64,000 bases of DNA from Caldilineaceae bacterium (GCA_022842065.1 JALHQH010000011.1:1-64000); one strand, 5' to 3'; shown: positions 34,993 through 44,504, numbered from the stretch's first letter. A program made the numbers and translations. The notes: generated by a model from the sequence alone, not told the origin.

Positions 34993-35847
34993 TCACCGCA
35001 ATAACGGCTGCTGCCACATGAGATAACCCCGATTCAGCCAACGTCGGCGGGTGTCGATGGCATAACCCTGTGCTGTTAAGTGAAGGGCACCGGCGGCAAA
35101 CCATTGGCGCATGCCCCAACTTTGTTGCCCAATGGTGGCCAACATCGCCTGTTTCCAATCGCGAAAGAAGTTGAAGATCGGTTCTCCTGGTACCACGCGG
35201 TGGATCAAATCTTTGGGCAGCACGGCCTGGAAGTCAGTTGGGGCAAAGGGCTGCCGGAAGTTCGTGCTAAAGACGATTGCTTCGTGTAGCCATGATTGAA
35301 CGGCACTACGCCGCCATAGGTGAGTGACGAAGAGTCGGCCAAAGGGGTCGGATGTACCCTCCACCAATAACCCGCCGGGCACGACACTGTGTGCCAATAG
35401 CGCATAAGCTTCGGCGACGGCGCTTTCCTCATATTGACGCAGGACATTAAAGGCACGTACGAGTCGTACACGTTCACCACCTTGCAGCGGCAGGTTAAAG
35501 CCCCCCAGCCGAAAATGGGTCTGCTGGTCGGCGTAGGGCAGGGCCGTGGCCACCCGCGCCGGCTCGATCTCGACGCCCAACACCGGCAAGGTTGGATTAC
35601 AGCGTCGAAAGCGGGCCGCACTTTCAAGCGTGGTATAGGGCTCGGCCCCGTAGCCAAGGTCAACAAAGAGTTCTTGCGCGTAGTCATGAGGAGCACGGCG
35701 GAGCAATGGCTCATCGTACATCATTACCAGATTATCGACGCGCCGTAAGCGGTTGCGCGCCGTCTTGCCGCGTGTGCCCTGGCCCTGTGGACGGCGTGGC
35801 AAAACATGAGGATGACTCGGTTTGGTCGGTAAGGTGGCACGGCGCAT
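34993..35847 (-). CDS. Class I SAM-dependent methyltransferase-like protein
   Basis: A 284-residue protein. The SAM-binding loop reads LFVDLGYGAEPYTTLESA, then LPVLGVEIEPARVATAL, the expected acidic end of strand 2. RLVRAFNVLRQYEE replaces the usual NPPY-like motif. It ends with a basic region. ATG 35847 is used because it has a purine run upstream (AGGCAG); the 29-residue extension encoded further upstream has no homology visible to me. The stop codon lies eight bases from the hydrolase-like stop on the other strand. Confidence 0.7.
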   Translation of the reverse strand: MRRATLPTKPSHPHVLPRRPQGQGTRGKTARNRLRRVDNLVMMYDEPLLRRAPHDYAQELFVDLGYGAEPYTTLESAARFRRCNPTLPVLGVEIEPARVATALPYADQQTHFRLGGFNLPLQGGERVRLVRAFNVLRQYEESAVAEAYALLAHSVVPGGLLVEGTSDPFGRLFVTHLWRRSAVQSWLHEAIVFSTNFRQPFAPTDFQAVLPKDLIHRVVPGEPIFNFFRDWKQAMLATIGQQSWGMRQWFAAGALHLTAQGYAIDTRRRWLNRGYLMWQQPLLR

Positions 35848-36005
35848 CTGCCTATTGTAATAGTACCCTGGTTTAATGTGAAATGCGCAGATTGGCCGTA
35901 GTTGCACGCGGTTCGGCTTGTTATACTGAAGCAAAGCTCAGCACAATTACCGATCCGAAGGATTGAACGGCCTCTTTGCATAAGAACGTGAACAAAACCA
36001 CCACT

Positions 36006-36842
36006 ATGTGCATACGCCTCTCCCGCCGCCAGTTGCTCTCCCTTGGTGCCGCCGCATTGGCTGGGGCACTATTTGCTCCTCGCCGGGCGGCGGCCCAGTC
36101 TGAACCAATTGTCCATCAGGGCACCGACCTGACCGACTGGACAATGGTCGTTGGGGATGGTCTCTATGTGGCCCCAGGCGAAGCCCCTGTAACCGAAGCT
36201 GATATTCTGACCACCCATCATGGTACCCACAGCGAACTGCGCGCGAATGTTCAGCGTCGGAAAATTATGGTCCATAATTTAATGTTCAAAAAGTTTGATG
36301 ATCCAACGGTGTTGGATTATATCCACATCTGTGCCTTTGATTTTCGGTTACCTTTTATGCCTACGACGGGCAACCAGGAGTTGAACGCGCAGACGCTAGA
36401 AGGGGGGGTGGCGATTTGGGAGGGTGCTGTTTCACGGCTGATCCATAATGTGGCCTTTCAATGGCATTTGAACCCTTATGGCAACTTCGGCGTGATTCGT
36501 ACGTGGTCGTCGCGCAATGGTGGCTATTGGCAAGATGTCGGCTATTTGCCGGTTGATACCGCCTGGCATCGGATCCAGTTTGTTAATGATTATGGACGGC
36601 GGCATAGCGAAGTGACGCTCGATGGGGTCCGTTATGCCAGCGAACATACGGTAATGGTTGGACCGGCTGGTTGGGGAAATGATATCTCTGCTGCCTTGGG
36701 TGCCGAAATTATTAATATCTACCCCGAGGGTGGTGTGCAAAGAGCCATGCATATGGCCGAGTTTCGCAATTGGCGTTGGGAGTGGTCACCACAGGCGCGG
36801 ACAAATACCTTTTTGCCAATCGTTATGCAAGGGGGCGGCTAG
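36006..36842 (+). CDS. Tat-exported lectin-like protein with FLPIV tail
   Basis: A 278-residue protein with a twin-arginine signal (LSRRQLLSLGAAALAGALFA), then AAA-QSEP as the probable cleavage site. The mature part is all beta by appearance, with LTDWTMVVGDGLYV at its start and WHRIQFVNDYGRRHSEVTLDGVRY in the middle, as in concanavalin/LamG-type folds. The end FLPIVMQ-GGG matches the tail shared by other secreted proteins in the window. Start codon: ATG 36006 is chosen. GTG 35988 and TTG 35976 are in frame, and no candidate has a strong ribosome-binding site. No enzyme motif is seen. Confidence 0.65.
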   Translation: MCIRLSRRQLLSLGAAALAGALFAPRRAAAQSEPIVHQGTDLTDWTMVVGDGLYVAPGEAPVTEADILTTHHGTHSELRANVQRRKIMVHNLMFKKFDDPTVLDYIHICAFDFRLPFMPTTGNQELNAQTLEGGVAIWEGAVSRLIHNVAFQWHLNPYGNFGVIRTWSSRNGGYWQDVGYLPVDTAWHRIQFVNDYGRRHSEVTLDGVRYASEHTVMVGPAGWGNDISAALGAEIINIYPEGGVQRAMHMAEFRNWRWEWSPQARTNTFLPIVMQGGG

Positions 36843-37261
36843 CACGACAACCTAAATTATTTGATCTCCGCACGAATCTAACGGTGTCGTTCTAAATACA
36901 GTATAAACTAAATTATTTGCTATTTTGTCATTCTGAGTTACCGATTTTGCCGTGGCAACGTCAGCTTGGCAAAGAAACTCACCCGTGAGTTTCTAGCGAG
37001 TTACCATTATGGCTGTAAAACCTGTCTGCTCATGTACTTTGTATCTCACCCTATATCGCGCATTTGTGCAAAAACAGAAGTTTGTTTGCGCGTTTGGTGG
37101 TAAACTTCCTTCAGGCGCAGCGCGCAGTCAGGCCCAATGAGCGGGTTGCCTGACTGGCTACTGCAACATCCTGTTTGAAATTGCGTATTGCTATGGCACA
37201 GAATTGGACTTTGTACTGCGTCAGCTTGTCGTGGCGTTTTACCCGTAACCCGGAGGAAGTA
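36843..37261. other. Non-coding stretch, no gene supported
   Basis: These 419 bases contain no frame with a convincing motif. The right end holds the GGAGG ribosome-binding site of the EcsC-like gene at 37262. Confidence 0.5.
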
Positions 37262-38332
37262 ATGAGTGAGGCCAAAGAGCCCGTCACCCCACCAGAAAAT
37301 AATTTTATCACCAAGCTCATGCATGAGACGCTGGAGTCGATGACCAAAGCTGATGAAAAAGAAGCATTAGCCCACGTTCAATCCCTGCGCGCGAAGTATC
37401 CGGTGGCAACCGCCGATCAGTTAGCCGAAATGGTGATCCGGCGCAAGTGTATGCAAGCTGGGGCGATTGGGGCCGTGACCGCCAGCCCGACTTTGGTACC
37501 GGGCTTGGGTACCGTGGTTGCGCTGACCTTTGGCACCGCCGTGGACATTGGCATGATGTATAAGTTGCAGGGTGAATTAGTACTCGAATTGATCGACCTA
37601 TATGCGCCAACGTTGTCGCTCGAAAATAAGCGCAACATTCTCATGCTCATTACCGGCATCAGTATTGGCGCGGGGCGTGTGTTAAGTGAGCAAGGTCAGG
37701 AAATTGCCGCCAAGGCGAGCCGCCGCTTAGCCACACGCATTAACGGGGCCGCCGCGGTCGAGGTGGCCGAAGAAGCGGCCAGTGGCCTCTTTGCCCGTTC
37801 GATCTCGGTGGTCCTTGGCGTCGCTACAGTGGCCGGGATCAACATTGTGACCACCTATACAATTGGTCGTCGCGCCCAGGCGTACCTAAAACAAGAACCG
37901 GCGGCACGCGAGGAATTGGGGAGCAGCCTGCGCACGATCAGCGGCGTTGACGAGCGCAAGTTGATGACGTGGTTGACCGAAACAACCCAGCATTCGTGGG
38001 GACAAATCCGCCAACAATCCACTGGTTTGGGCGGTAAGTTGGCCGCGGCTGGGCAATCGGCCAAAGAATTATACGTTGTTCAAGCACAGCGCACGGGCAA
38101 AATCATCGTCAAAGCGAGCAGCGATTTGGCCAAGCGCAGCAGCACCGGCTTTAAGCGGTTGATGAAGCTGCGCAAGCGGGCCGGCAGCGAGGGGACAGGG
38201 CGCGTCGTCAACGACGCGCCCTGGAAGGCGCAGCGGCCAGCAGAAATGGCACAAGAGATCACGATTCGGCAGGCGGATGGACCCCAGCCAACACCAGCAC
38301 CCGCCGAAGATTCACCACAGCTGGACGATTAA
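37262..38332 (+). CDS. EcsC-like protein
   Basis: A 356-residue protein. The N-terminal half has a helical segment, then a glycine-rich hydrophobic hairpin (GAIGAVTASPTLVPGLGTVVALTFGTAVDIGMMYK) that resembles EcsC/DUF697-type membrane-interacting proteins. A second hydrophobic part (SISVVLGVATVAGINIVTTYTIG) follows. The C-terminal third is basic and then Pro/Asp-rich and looks disordered. ATG 37262 follows GGAGG by seven bases. The last 50 bases overlap the tail of a decayed HNH gene on the other strand, so the C terminus may be partly derived from it. Confidence 0.55.
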   Translation: MSEAKEPVTPPENNFITKLMHETLESMTKADEKEALAHVQSLRAKYPVATADQLAEMVIRRKCMQAGAIGAVTASPTLVPGLGTVVALTFGTAVDIGMMYKLQGELVLELIDLYAPTLSLENKRNILMLITGISIGAGRVLSEQGQEIAAKASRRLATRINGAAAVEVAEEAASGLFARSISVVLGVATVAGINIVTTYTIGRRAQAYLKQEPAAREELGSSLRTISGVDERKLMTWLTETTQHSWGQIRQQSTGLGGKLAAAGQSAKELYVVQAQRTGKIIVKASSDLAKRSSTGFKRLMKLRKRAGSEGTGRVVNDAPWKAQRPAEMAQEITIRQADGPQPTPAPAEDSPQLDD

Positions 38333-38697
38333 GTTGCAGGGCGTCTACAGTTGCTCGATCAGACTCAGTAAGTCCAGCAATCTCGGTACAACCAGCACGC
38401 CAGATAAAGTGTTCCGCCTATTGATCGAGGCGTGGATTAAACAGCGGCACCAGCGTACCTGTCAAAGGATCTGGTGCCGCTGTTCTCGTTGCTTTGCGGC
38501 CATTACAGCCAGAACAGGCATAAGCAAGATTTTGAATGCTCGTGAGCCCACCTTTGGCTTGCGGCAGAATCTGCTCAACCTCAAAGGTTTCCGTTGAAAA
38601 CCCATCGTGGCAGCGACAATACTCACATCGCTAGCCGGTGCGGTCCCGAACTAAGTGCCGTAGCGCAGATAAGGATGGTGGTTGCAACGATATGGTG
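38285..38697 (-). pseudogene. Decayed HNH endonuclease gene with two amber codons
   Basis: Minus-strand conceptual translation gives LRHLVRDRTG-stop-RCEYC, then RCHDGFSTETFEVEQILPQA, KGGLTSIQNLAYACSGCNG, RKATRTAAPDPLTGTLVPLF and NPRLDQ-stop-AEHFIWRAG, continuing to ALQLNRPAVVNLRR. This is the HNH family that begins ERAG-xRCEYC and ends near LFxPRxDxW--HF--. The stops are TAG at 38631-38633, in place of the usual aromatic or Asn residue before RCEYC, and TAG at 38418-38420, in place of the expected Trp. Both zinc-like CxxC pairs survive (CEYC and CSGC). The gene is truncated at the N terminus and overlaps the end of the EcsC-like gene. Confidence 0.75.
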
Positions 38698-38703
38698 GTT
38701 GGA

Positions 38704-38750
38704 AATGAGATCCGGCGTTTTTTACGCTGGTTAAAACGCCGGATCTCATT
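38704..38750. repeat. 18-bp inverted repeat
   Basis: Perfect arms AATGAGATCCGGCGTTTT (38704-38721) and complement (38733-38750) enclose 11 bases, next to the decayed HNH gene. The stretch that follows (38850-39001) is GC-rich and full of short hairpins, with matching ends GGGGTTG and CAACCCC. I see no gene in 38751-39024. Confidence 0.6.
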
Positions 38751-39024
38751 CAGCGCAAAGTAATCGTTGTCCGAAAGCCATCACCACAAGTGATAGCTAT
38801 TATACAATAGCCCATTGGCCCTGTCGAACAAAAACTGGTTCAATGGGATCTTAGGGGGTTGCCATCCCGCCCCGCCGTCAGCGTGCCCAGTGGGCACCCG
38901 GGCTACGGGACACCGCCGGGGCCCCCCGCTCCCTCAGCCGGGTTTACCCGGCGTGGTTGGGTAGCCCTGTGGCTTTAGCCCAGGGCGATCTTGTCAACCC
39001 CTGCATTCCCGCTGCGCCCAAAAC

Positions 39025-41913
39025 CTAAGCCAACGCCAGATGGGCGCGCAGATAGTGCCCCGTAAACGACCCGGCTACTTGGGCCACTGTCTCCGGTGTG
39101 CCACAGGCGACAACTTCACCACCACGGTGACCACCTTCCGGCCCCAAGTCGATCACCCAATCCGCGGTCTTGACGACATCGAGATGATGTTCGATCACGA
39201 CGACGGTGTGGCCGACTTGCACCAGCCGGTCCAGGCTATCAAGCAGCCGTTGGATATCAGCAAGGTGCAGGCCGGTAGTCGGCTCGTCGAGTATGTAGAT
39301 GTTGTGTTTCCCCCGTTTGATCTTGCTCAGTTGGTCGGCCAGTTTGACGCGCTGCGCTTCGCCGCCGGAAAGTTTGGTCGCCGGATGGCCGAGTTTGAGA
39401 TAACTTAGCCCCAACTCGGTGAGCATCTGTAATTTGTGGGCGATGTAGCGCTCCCCTTTGAAAAACGCCACCCCTTCTTCAATGGACAGATCGAGCACTT
39501 CCGCAATTGTCTTGCCCTGGTAACGCACTTCCAGCGTCTCTTCGTTGTAACGCGCCCCCTTACAGACCAGACAAGGCGTCTCGACATCGGCCATGAATTG
39601 CAATTTGGTCGTTACATAACCTTCGCCCCCACACTCTTCACAGCGGCCCCCTTTGATGTTGAAGCTAAAACGTGAGGCGGTAAAACCACGGGCCTGGGCA
39701 TCTGCGGTGGCGGCGAAGAGTTTGCGAATGCTATCGTAGACCCCGATGTAGGTTACAGGGTTGGAGCGGGAATTGCGCCCAATCGGCGATTGATTGATGT
39801 GAATGATGTCGCTGACATGTTCGATCCCCTCAATCGCCCGATGTTTACCCGAGAGAATGCGGCTGTCATGAAAGATCGAATAGAGCTTCTTATAGAGAAT
39901 CTCATGGATCAACGTGCTTTTGCCAGAGCCACTCACCCCGGTGATGCAAGTAAAGAGACCGAGCGGAATGGTGACATCGACATCGCACAGATTATTTTCA
40001 GTCGCGCCGCGGATGGTCAAGTTCTTGCCGTTGGGCGAACGGCGCGCAGCCGGCAACGCGATCTCCTGGACGCCGCCCATGTATTGGCCGGTCAGCGATG
40101 CCGGGTTGCGCATGATCTCGTCAATGCAGCCCTGGACCACCACTTCGCCACCGTGGACCCCTGGCCCCGGCCCCATTTCGATAATATAGTCGGCGGCGCG
40201 GATGGTCTCTTCGTCATGTTCGACGACGATTACGCTGTTACCCAGGTCGCGCAGATGTTGCAAGGTCTCGATCATGCGGATGTTATCTTTGGGATGCAGG
40301 CCAATACTCGGCTCATCCAGCACATAGAGCATGCCCATCAGCCCCGAACCGATCTGGGTCGAGAGCCGAATGCGCTGTGATTCGCCGCCAGAGAGCGTAG
40401 TGGAGGGACGATTAAGGGTCAGATAGTAAAGACCAATGTGCAACAAAAGCTCCAGCCGGCGCACCAGTTCGTTGATGATCTGGCTACCCGCGCCCTGTTT
40501 GCGCAGCGGTAGTGGTGCCACCTTGAGGACTTCGAGCAACTCTTCAAATGGTAAATCACCCAGGTCGTGGATCGTGCGTCCGCCAATCGTGACCAAAAAG
40601 CGTTGGCGCTTGAGCCGTTTGCCGCCACAGTCGGGGCAGGTGTACTCGACCATCACCTTCTTCAGATATTCTTCCATCCAGTGGTTGAAGGTGCCGCCTT
40701 TGCGATACTGGCGATAGTGGCGCTCGATCCGTGGGATGACGCCACCAAAACCGACTTCGCTGCCCACATGTTTCTGCCCTTGCGTGGCACCGGGCGGCAA
40801 CACAATCTTGATCTTCTGGCCTTTGGCACCGTAGAGTAACATCTCAACAATTTCTGGGGGCAACGCTGCAAAGGGTGTGTCCAGGCTAAAGTTGTAATGC
40901 TGGGCTAGGCTGTACAACATGCGCCCATCCCAGCTATTTTTGTCATAGCGCAGCGCCGCCTCGACAAAGGCACCGTCGCGAATCGAACGGCTCTTGTCCG
41001 GGATGAGCAGATCAGGGTGGACCTGGCGATAGTTGCCCAACCCCAAACAAGTGGGGCAAGAACTGGACGCGGAGGGCAGGTTGAAGCTGTAATAGTGCGG
41101 CTCGACCTCGCCCATTACTGTGCCGTGCTCAGCACAGGTAAAGTCGCGGTAGAAACTCGCCGCAGCGACGGGCTGGCTGCCCTGTGTCACCAGATGAAAG
41201 CTGAGAAACCCTTCGCCGATGAGCAAGCCAAAGTCCAGCGCAGCGAGCATCTGCTTGTCCATGCGGTTCGTCCGGTCATGGCGTACAACAAAGCGGTCGA
41301 TAACCACCTCGATCTGGTAACTTTCCTCCTCGTCCAGGGTCAACTCATCGCTCAGGTCGTGAGGCTGCCCATTGATGACCACGCGGCGGTAACCCTTGGT
41401 GCGTACATCGTCAAAGAGATAAGCCCACTCTTCACCATAGTATTTGAAGACCGGGGCACGGATCTCGACTTCGGTCCCTTCGGGCAAGGCCAACATGCGC
41501 TCCAACATTTGGTGCGTCGAGCGGGTTGGCACTTCGGTTTGACAGTAGGGGCAATGGGCCACGCCAACTGTGGCGAACAACATGCGCAGATAGTCGGAGA
41601 TGTCAGTCATCGTGCCGACGGTGGAGCGCGGGTTGCGCACGGTGGTCTTCTGCTCGATCGAAATGACCGGCGACAGGCCGGTGACAAAGTCCACATTGGG
41701 CTTTTTCAGTTGGGTGACAAATTTGCGTGAATAGGCAGAGAGTGATTCAAGAAAGCGGCGTTGGCCCTCGGCGTAGACGGTATCAAAGGCGAGCGATGAC
41801 TTGCCCGAGCCACTGACCCCGGTGATGACCACGAATTTGTTGCGCGGAATCTCCACGTCGATGTTGCGTAGGTTATGTTCCTTGGCCCCTTTGACTGAGA
41901 TTGTGTCTTGCAT
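39025..41913 (-). CDS. uvrA: UvrA excinuclease subunit A
   Basis: A 962-residue protein that recognises DNA damage in nucleotide excision repair, together with UvrB. Two ABC ATPase modules are present. The first has Walker [10 protein letters not shown] near residues 33-41, and the signature LSGGESQRI. The second has GVSGSGKST and LSGGEAQRV, followed by the Walker [12 protein letters not shown]. The zinc module reads CEECGGEG and then CLVC with the family spacing. The [20 protein letters not shown] segment is typical, but with Asn in place of the more common Thr/Thr-Pro pair. N-terminal cysteines (CPYC, CPDC) form the first zinc site. The length and start ([19 protein letters not shown]) are standard. 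An ATL-type protein is encoded about 8 kb away and could feed lesions into this pathway. Confidence 0.95.
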   Translation of the reverse strand: MQDTISVKGAKEHNLRNIDVEIPRNKFVVITGVSGSGKSSLAFDTVYAEGQRRFLESLSAYSRKFVTQLKKPNVDFVTGLSPVISIEQKTTVRNPRSTVGTMTDISDYLRMLFATVGVAHCPYCQTEVPTRSTHQMLERMLALPEGTEVEIRAPVFKYYGEEWAYLFDDVRTKGYRRVVINGQPHDLSDELTLDEEESYQIEVVIDRFVVRHDRTNRMDKQMLAALDFGLLIGEGFLSFHLVTQGSQPVAAASFYRDFTCAEHGTVMGEVEPHYYSFNLPSASSSCPTCLGLGNYRQVHPDLLIPDKSRSIRDGAFVEAALRYDKNSWDGRMLYSLAQHYNFSLDTPFAALPPEIVEMLLYGAKGQKIKIVLPPGATQGQKHVGSEVGFGGVIPRIERHYRQYRKGGTFNHWMEEYLKKVMVEYTCPDCGGKRLKRQRFLVTIGGRTIHDLGDLPFEELLEVLKVAPLPLRKQGAGSQIINELVRRLELLLHIGLYYLTLNRPSTTLSGGESQRIRLSTQIGSGLMGMLYVLDEPSIGLHPKDNIRMIETLQHLRDLGNSVIVVEHDEETIRAADYIIEMGPGPGVHGGEVVVQGCIDEIMRNPASLTGQYMGGVQEIALPAARRSPNGKNLTIRGATENNLCDVDVTIPLGLFTCITGVSGSGKSTLIHEILYKKLYSIFHDSRILSGKHRAIEGIEHVSDIIHINQSPIGRNSRSNPVTYIGVYDSIRKLFAATADAQARGFTASRFSFNIKGGRCEECGGEGYVTTKLQFMADVETPCLVCKGARYNEETLEVRYQGKTIAEVLDLSIEEGVAFFKGERYIAHKLQMLTELGLSYLKLGHPATKLSGGEAQRVKLADQLSKIKRGKHNIYILDEPTTGLHLADIQRLLDSLDRLVQVGHTVVVIEHHLDVVKTADWVIDLGPEGGHRGGEVVACGTPETVAQVAGSFTGHYLRAHLALA

Positions 41914-42056
41914 GGGTACTCCCTCGGTTTACACCTTGATCACATGTAGAGACATTGGACAGATCTACAGGGTACCATGGGAATGATGACATCTGTTGAC
42001 ATGTTTTACGACAATGGATCTTGATTTTTATATCGATAAGCGGTACAATCGTATAT

Positions 42057-42353
42057 ATGCCGATTATATCATACGAAGATGCGGGCACACGCGACATTGC
42101 TGAAAGCAACAACTCGAAGGTGGCAAGGCGTACACTACCAAGCGAGTTGCACAATGCTGCCCGGCGTCGATTGGCAGTGATTGATGCGATGACAACACTA
42201 ACAGAGCTCGTCGCATTCCCAAGTTGGCGGCTCGAAATCCTCAAGGGTAACCGGGATGGTCAATATAGCGTACGGATCAACGATCAATATCGCGTCTGTT
42301 TCAAATGGAACGGTACAGATGCCGAGTGGGTCGAAATTACAGATTATCATTGA
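42057..42353 (+). CDS. HigB-like RelE-family toxin
   Basis: A 98-residue RelE-fold toxin of the HigB-like (PF05015) family. Diagnostic features are KVARRTLPSELHNAARRRLAVIDAMTTLTEL, the PSWRLEILKGNRDGQYSVRINDQYRVCF core, and the closing VEITDYH. It should be a ribosome-dependent mRNA interferase. ATG 42057 is chosen because the upstream 12-residue extension is unlike the family. The HigA gene follows 26 bases later. Divergent from uvrA. Confidence 0.9.
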   Translation: MPIISYEDAGTRDIAESNNSKVARRTLPSELHNAARRRLAVIDAMTTLTELVAFPSWRLEILKGNRDGQYSVRINDQYRVCFKWNGTDAEWVEITDYH

Positions 42354-42379
42354 TAGCTATCAGTGAAGAGAGGAAAGCA

Positions 42380-42688
42380 ATGTTAACAGCAAGACGGCCA
42401 ATCGCTGTTCATCCTGGCGAAATTCTCCAGGAGTTACTTGAAGAACATGATCTAACACAGACAACTTTGGCGGCGCATTTGGGAATGCCCCATTCAAAGA
42501 TCAATGAAATCTGCCGCGGCAAACGCGGGATATCGCCTGACATGGCGGCAAGATTTGGCAGAGTCTTTAATCAGAGTCCCCTGTTTTGGCTAAATTTACA
42601 GAAGAATTGGGAGTTGAGTCAACTTAACGAGAGTGATTATATAACGATTGTGCCGTTAATTAAAGAGCAACCGGTACCTGCTACTTGA
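42380..42688 (+). CDS. HigA-like XRE antitoxin
   Basis: A 102-residue XRE-type helix-turn-helix protein of the HigA family (VHPGEILQELLEEHDLTQTTLAAHLGMPHSKINEICRGKRGISPDMAARFGRVFNQSPLFWLNLQ). It neutralises the preceding toxin and represses the operon. GAGAGGAAAG precedes ATG 42380. The gene ends three bases from the stop codon of another antitoxin gene on the opposite strand. Confidence 0.9.
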   Translation: MLTARRPIAVHPGEILQELLEEHDLTQTTLAAHLGMPHSKINEICRGKRGISPDMAARFGRVFNQSPLFWLNLQKNWELSQLNESDYITIVPLIKEQPVPAT

Positions 42689-42691
42689 TAT

Positions 42692-43132
42692 TTAGCTTTG
42701 GGGGGCCTGCACTTGCAGCGGTTCAAAGAAAAGGCCATGCGGCAGGTGAAAGAACGCTGCGAGTTGATTGATGTGTTCCGTAGTTAACTGGCGTTTCCCA
42801 TTGAGCACCGCGGATACGATTGACTTCGTTTTGAAAATCGGAACAAGAGCCTGCTGTTTCAATTCGTGCAATTCTATCAGCCCGCGCAACAGCATAACGC
42901 CGCGCAACTCATAGTCTGCACTTGATTCAGTCCGCTGCTCATATTCCCAAATCAACGTGCCCAACAAATCAAGGTACTCCTGTTCTGCCGATGTGAGATC
43001 GGTCCGATCCACTAAGCGATCCACTTGTGTCTGTACCGTTATATATTCATCTTCATTATGGATCACACGCGGTGGGAACTTGACAATCAAGTTGCGATAA
43101 TCTGCTTCCTGCTTAGTTATACCAAGGGTCAT
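42692..43132 (-). CDS. HigA-like antitoxin with HTH C terminus (COG5499 type)
   Basis: A 146-residue protein. The C-terminal part (ALVPIFKTKSIVSAVLNGKRQLTTEHINQLAAFFHLPHGLFF) is the XRE-like helix-turn-helix of COG5499-type antitoxins, and the N-terminal part (EYLDLLGTLIWEYEQRTESSAD) is typical of the same family. ATG 43132 overlaps the end of the toxin gene by 20 bases, which implies translational coupling. The longer frame start at 43162 would read further into the toxin gene. A different antitoxin family from that at 42380. Confidence 0.85.
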   Translation of the reverse strand: MTLGITKQEADYRNLIVKFPPRVIHNEDEYITVQTQVDRLVDRTDLTSAEQEYLDLLGTLIWEYEQRTESSADYELRGVMLLRGLIELHELKQQALVPIFKTKSIVSAVLNGKRQLTTEHINQLAAFFHLPHGLFFEPLQVQAPQS

Positions 43133-43415
43133 TCTTCCAACCTTCTTTATCATACTCGGCATGAGTCAAGACTGCAGGGATATACACTTTTTGCTGCGCA
43201 AATTCGATCCGGGCGATCAAGCGATAATTGTTACCGGCGATATTAAAGACCGTTAAACGTTGCACCTGATCCGCTGAGGGGAAATCACTACGAACATCAA
43301 CAAAATGTTTCCACTGGGCATGCGTTACATATGTGTACCATGCTCTAAGTACAGTTTCTGCGCCAGGATGCTCTTTCCAAAATTCTTGAAGCCTTCGCAT
43401 CGAAATAATATGCAT
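43113..43415 (-). CDS. HigB toxin (PF09907 type)
   Basis: A 100-residue toxin. The sequence MHIISMRRLQEFWKEHPGAE, then LRAWYTYVTHAQWKHFVDVRSDFPSADQV, then VFNIAGNNYRLIARIEF and VLTHAEYDK matches the HigB_toxin family almost end to end. It should cleave mRNA on the ribosome. It is the first gene of a minus-strand pair and is preceded by a strong promoter with two operator-like palindromes. Family differs from the HigB-like toxin at 42057, so the two modules are not a duplication. Confidence 0.9.
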   Translation of the reverse strand: MHIISMRRLQEFWKEHPGAETVLRAWYTYVTHAQWKHFVDVRSDFPSADQVQRLTVFNIAGNNYRLIARIEFAQQKVYIPAVLTHAEYDKEGWKNDPWYN

Positions 43416-43466
43416 CGACTCATTTTACTTTTCTTTGCTGCGCATGTCAGCGTATTGAAGATTAAG

Positions 43467-43508
43467 GTTCGCAATTTGCGAACACGAATATATTAGCAAA
43501 TTGCGAAC
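43467..43508. promoter_or_regulatory. Two palindromic operator sites of the HigBA promoter
   Basis: GTTCGCAATTTGCGAAC (43467-43483) is a perfect 17-base palindrome. A near copy, ATTAGCAAATTGCGAAC, occupies about 43492-43508. Centres are 25 bases apart. One lies in the promoter spacer and one lies downstream of the -10 element, as expected for antitoxin autorepression. Confidence 0.75.
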
Positions 43509-43518
43509 AAAATGTCAA
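43490..43518 (-). promoter_or_regulatory. Consensus promoter of the minus-strand HigBA pair
   Basis: On the minus strand TTGACA (43518-43513) is followed by 17 bases and TAATAT (43495-43490), about 75 bases before the toxin start at 43415. The spacer contains one of the two operator palindromes. Confidence 0.75.
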
Positions 43519-43535
43519 TAGACACCGGATAAAAT

Positions 43536-44504
43536 TCATTCCCAATCAAACTCATCCCGCTCATAATAAAAGGCGGGTTCTTCGACGGTCACCGGGCTCT
43601 TCTTCGTCAACCGCATGGGTGATGACACCTTCGTGATCAGCTCTTTACGCGCCAGCCATTCAAAGGCCCAGAAGAGATCAACCCACGAGAAAGCATCCGG
43701 CCGGATCTTCTTGCTGAAATATTGGTTCATTTCCGAGAGCGTACGGGGGCTGTCGGCGTCGGCCAGATAGTCGAAGATCGGCTTGAAGATGACTTCGGCG
43801 CGCGCAGACAGGTAAGTATCGATCAACTGTAACGCGCGCTCAATGTCGGCTACTTCCTGCTGACCATGTAACAGATCAGTGTAGATGGCGCGAAACAGGT
43901 CTGGATTGTAGCGCAACGCTTGGTCGAGCACTTCTCGGCCCGGCGCTTCCCCTTGCCAAATCGTTTCGACGCGCGCCAAACTATTAGCCACCGACAGCAG
44001 CCAGACCACACTGTATTGTGGATCCTGCTTGACGTAAAGCCACTTCTCCACCTTATCAAGCAGTGCTGGGACACTGGAAACCGCACCGAGCAGTTGATAC
44101 TCGCGATCACGGTCGCCAATCCGGGTTGATTCGGCAAACCAGCTTGCAATCGATTCGTCCTTGCAGAGCAACAACTTGGCATGAGAACGAATGGCGTGCA
44201 TAAAAGAACCCTGGAGTGCGGCATCGAGATCGCGCTTAAACTTGCCACGCGAAATCACCGTCCCCGAAATGTTGATCCCTTCTTCCACCAGATAGACATG
44301 TCGATTGTCACTGCCCAGGCCATCTTGCTGGATGATGTCAATGTCGATATCCGACTTTTCCCACGCTTCGCCACGCGCCACACTGCCATAGACAATCGCG
44401 GCGAGAATATAGGGATCACGTTCCAGCTTGGCAACCAGCGCATCCAGCGCGGCCCGATAGCGGGCTTGGACTTCGGCTTTGACCTGCATGGACTTGATTT
44501 GCAT
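43536..44504 (-). CDS. Nucleotidyltransferase-domain protein
   Basis: A 322-residue protein. The nucleotidyltransferase motif GSVARGEAWEKSDIDIDII (near residues 41-59) has the GS-x(9)-D-x-D catalytic pattern. The rest is helical and resembles the HEPN-like or substrate-binding extensions seen in minimal nucleotidyltransferases. ATG 44504 is preceded by a full AAGGAGG ribosome-binding site, five bases upstream, so the longer frame start at 44549 is rejected. The target is unknown. A toxin-antitoxin role, as for MNT/HEPN pairs, is possible, because the HigBA module is adjacent, but the extension could equally provide other functions. Confidence 0.7.
   Translation of the reverse strand: MQIKSMQVKAEVQARYRAALDALVAKLERDPYILAAIVYGSVARGEAWEKSDIDIDIIQQDGLGSDNRHVYLVEEGINISGTVISRGKFKRDLDAALQGSFMHAIRSHAKLLLCKDESIASWFAESTRIGDRDREYQLLGAVSSVPALLDKVEKWLYVKQDPQYSVVWLLSVANSLARVETIWQGEAPGREVLDQALRYNPDLFRAIYTDLLHGQQEVADIERALQLIDTYLSARAEVIFKPIFDYLADADSPRTLSEMNQYFSKKIRPDAFSWVDLFWAFEWLARKELITKVSSPMRLTKKSPVTVEEPAFYYERDEFDWE

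Noticed and set aside
38285..38697. Functional HNH gene using TAG as a sense codon
   Set aside because: Other genes in the window show no in-frame TAG at conserved positions, and the gene is truncated, so decay is the simpler reading.
41017..41730. 237-codon frame opposite uvrA
   Set aside because: uvrA is certain on the minus strand; the antisense frame is a by-product of its codon use.
43536..44504. MNT/HEPN-type toxin-antitoxin pair
   Set aside because: Only the nucleotidyltransferase is present; no separate HEPN gene is adjacent, so a pair cannot be claimed.
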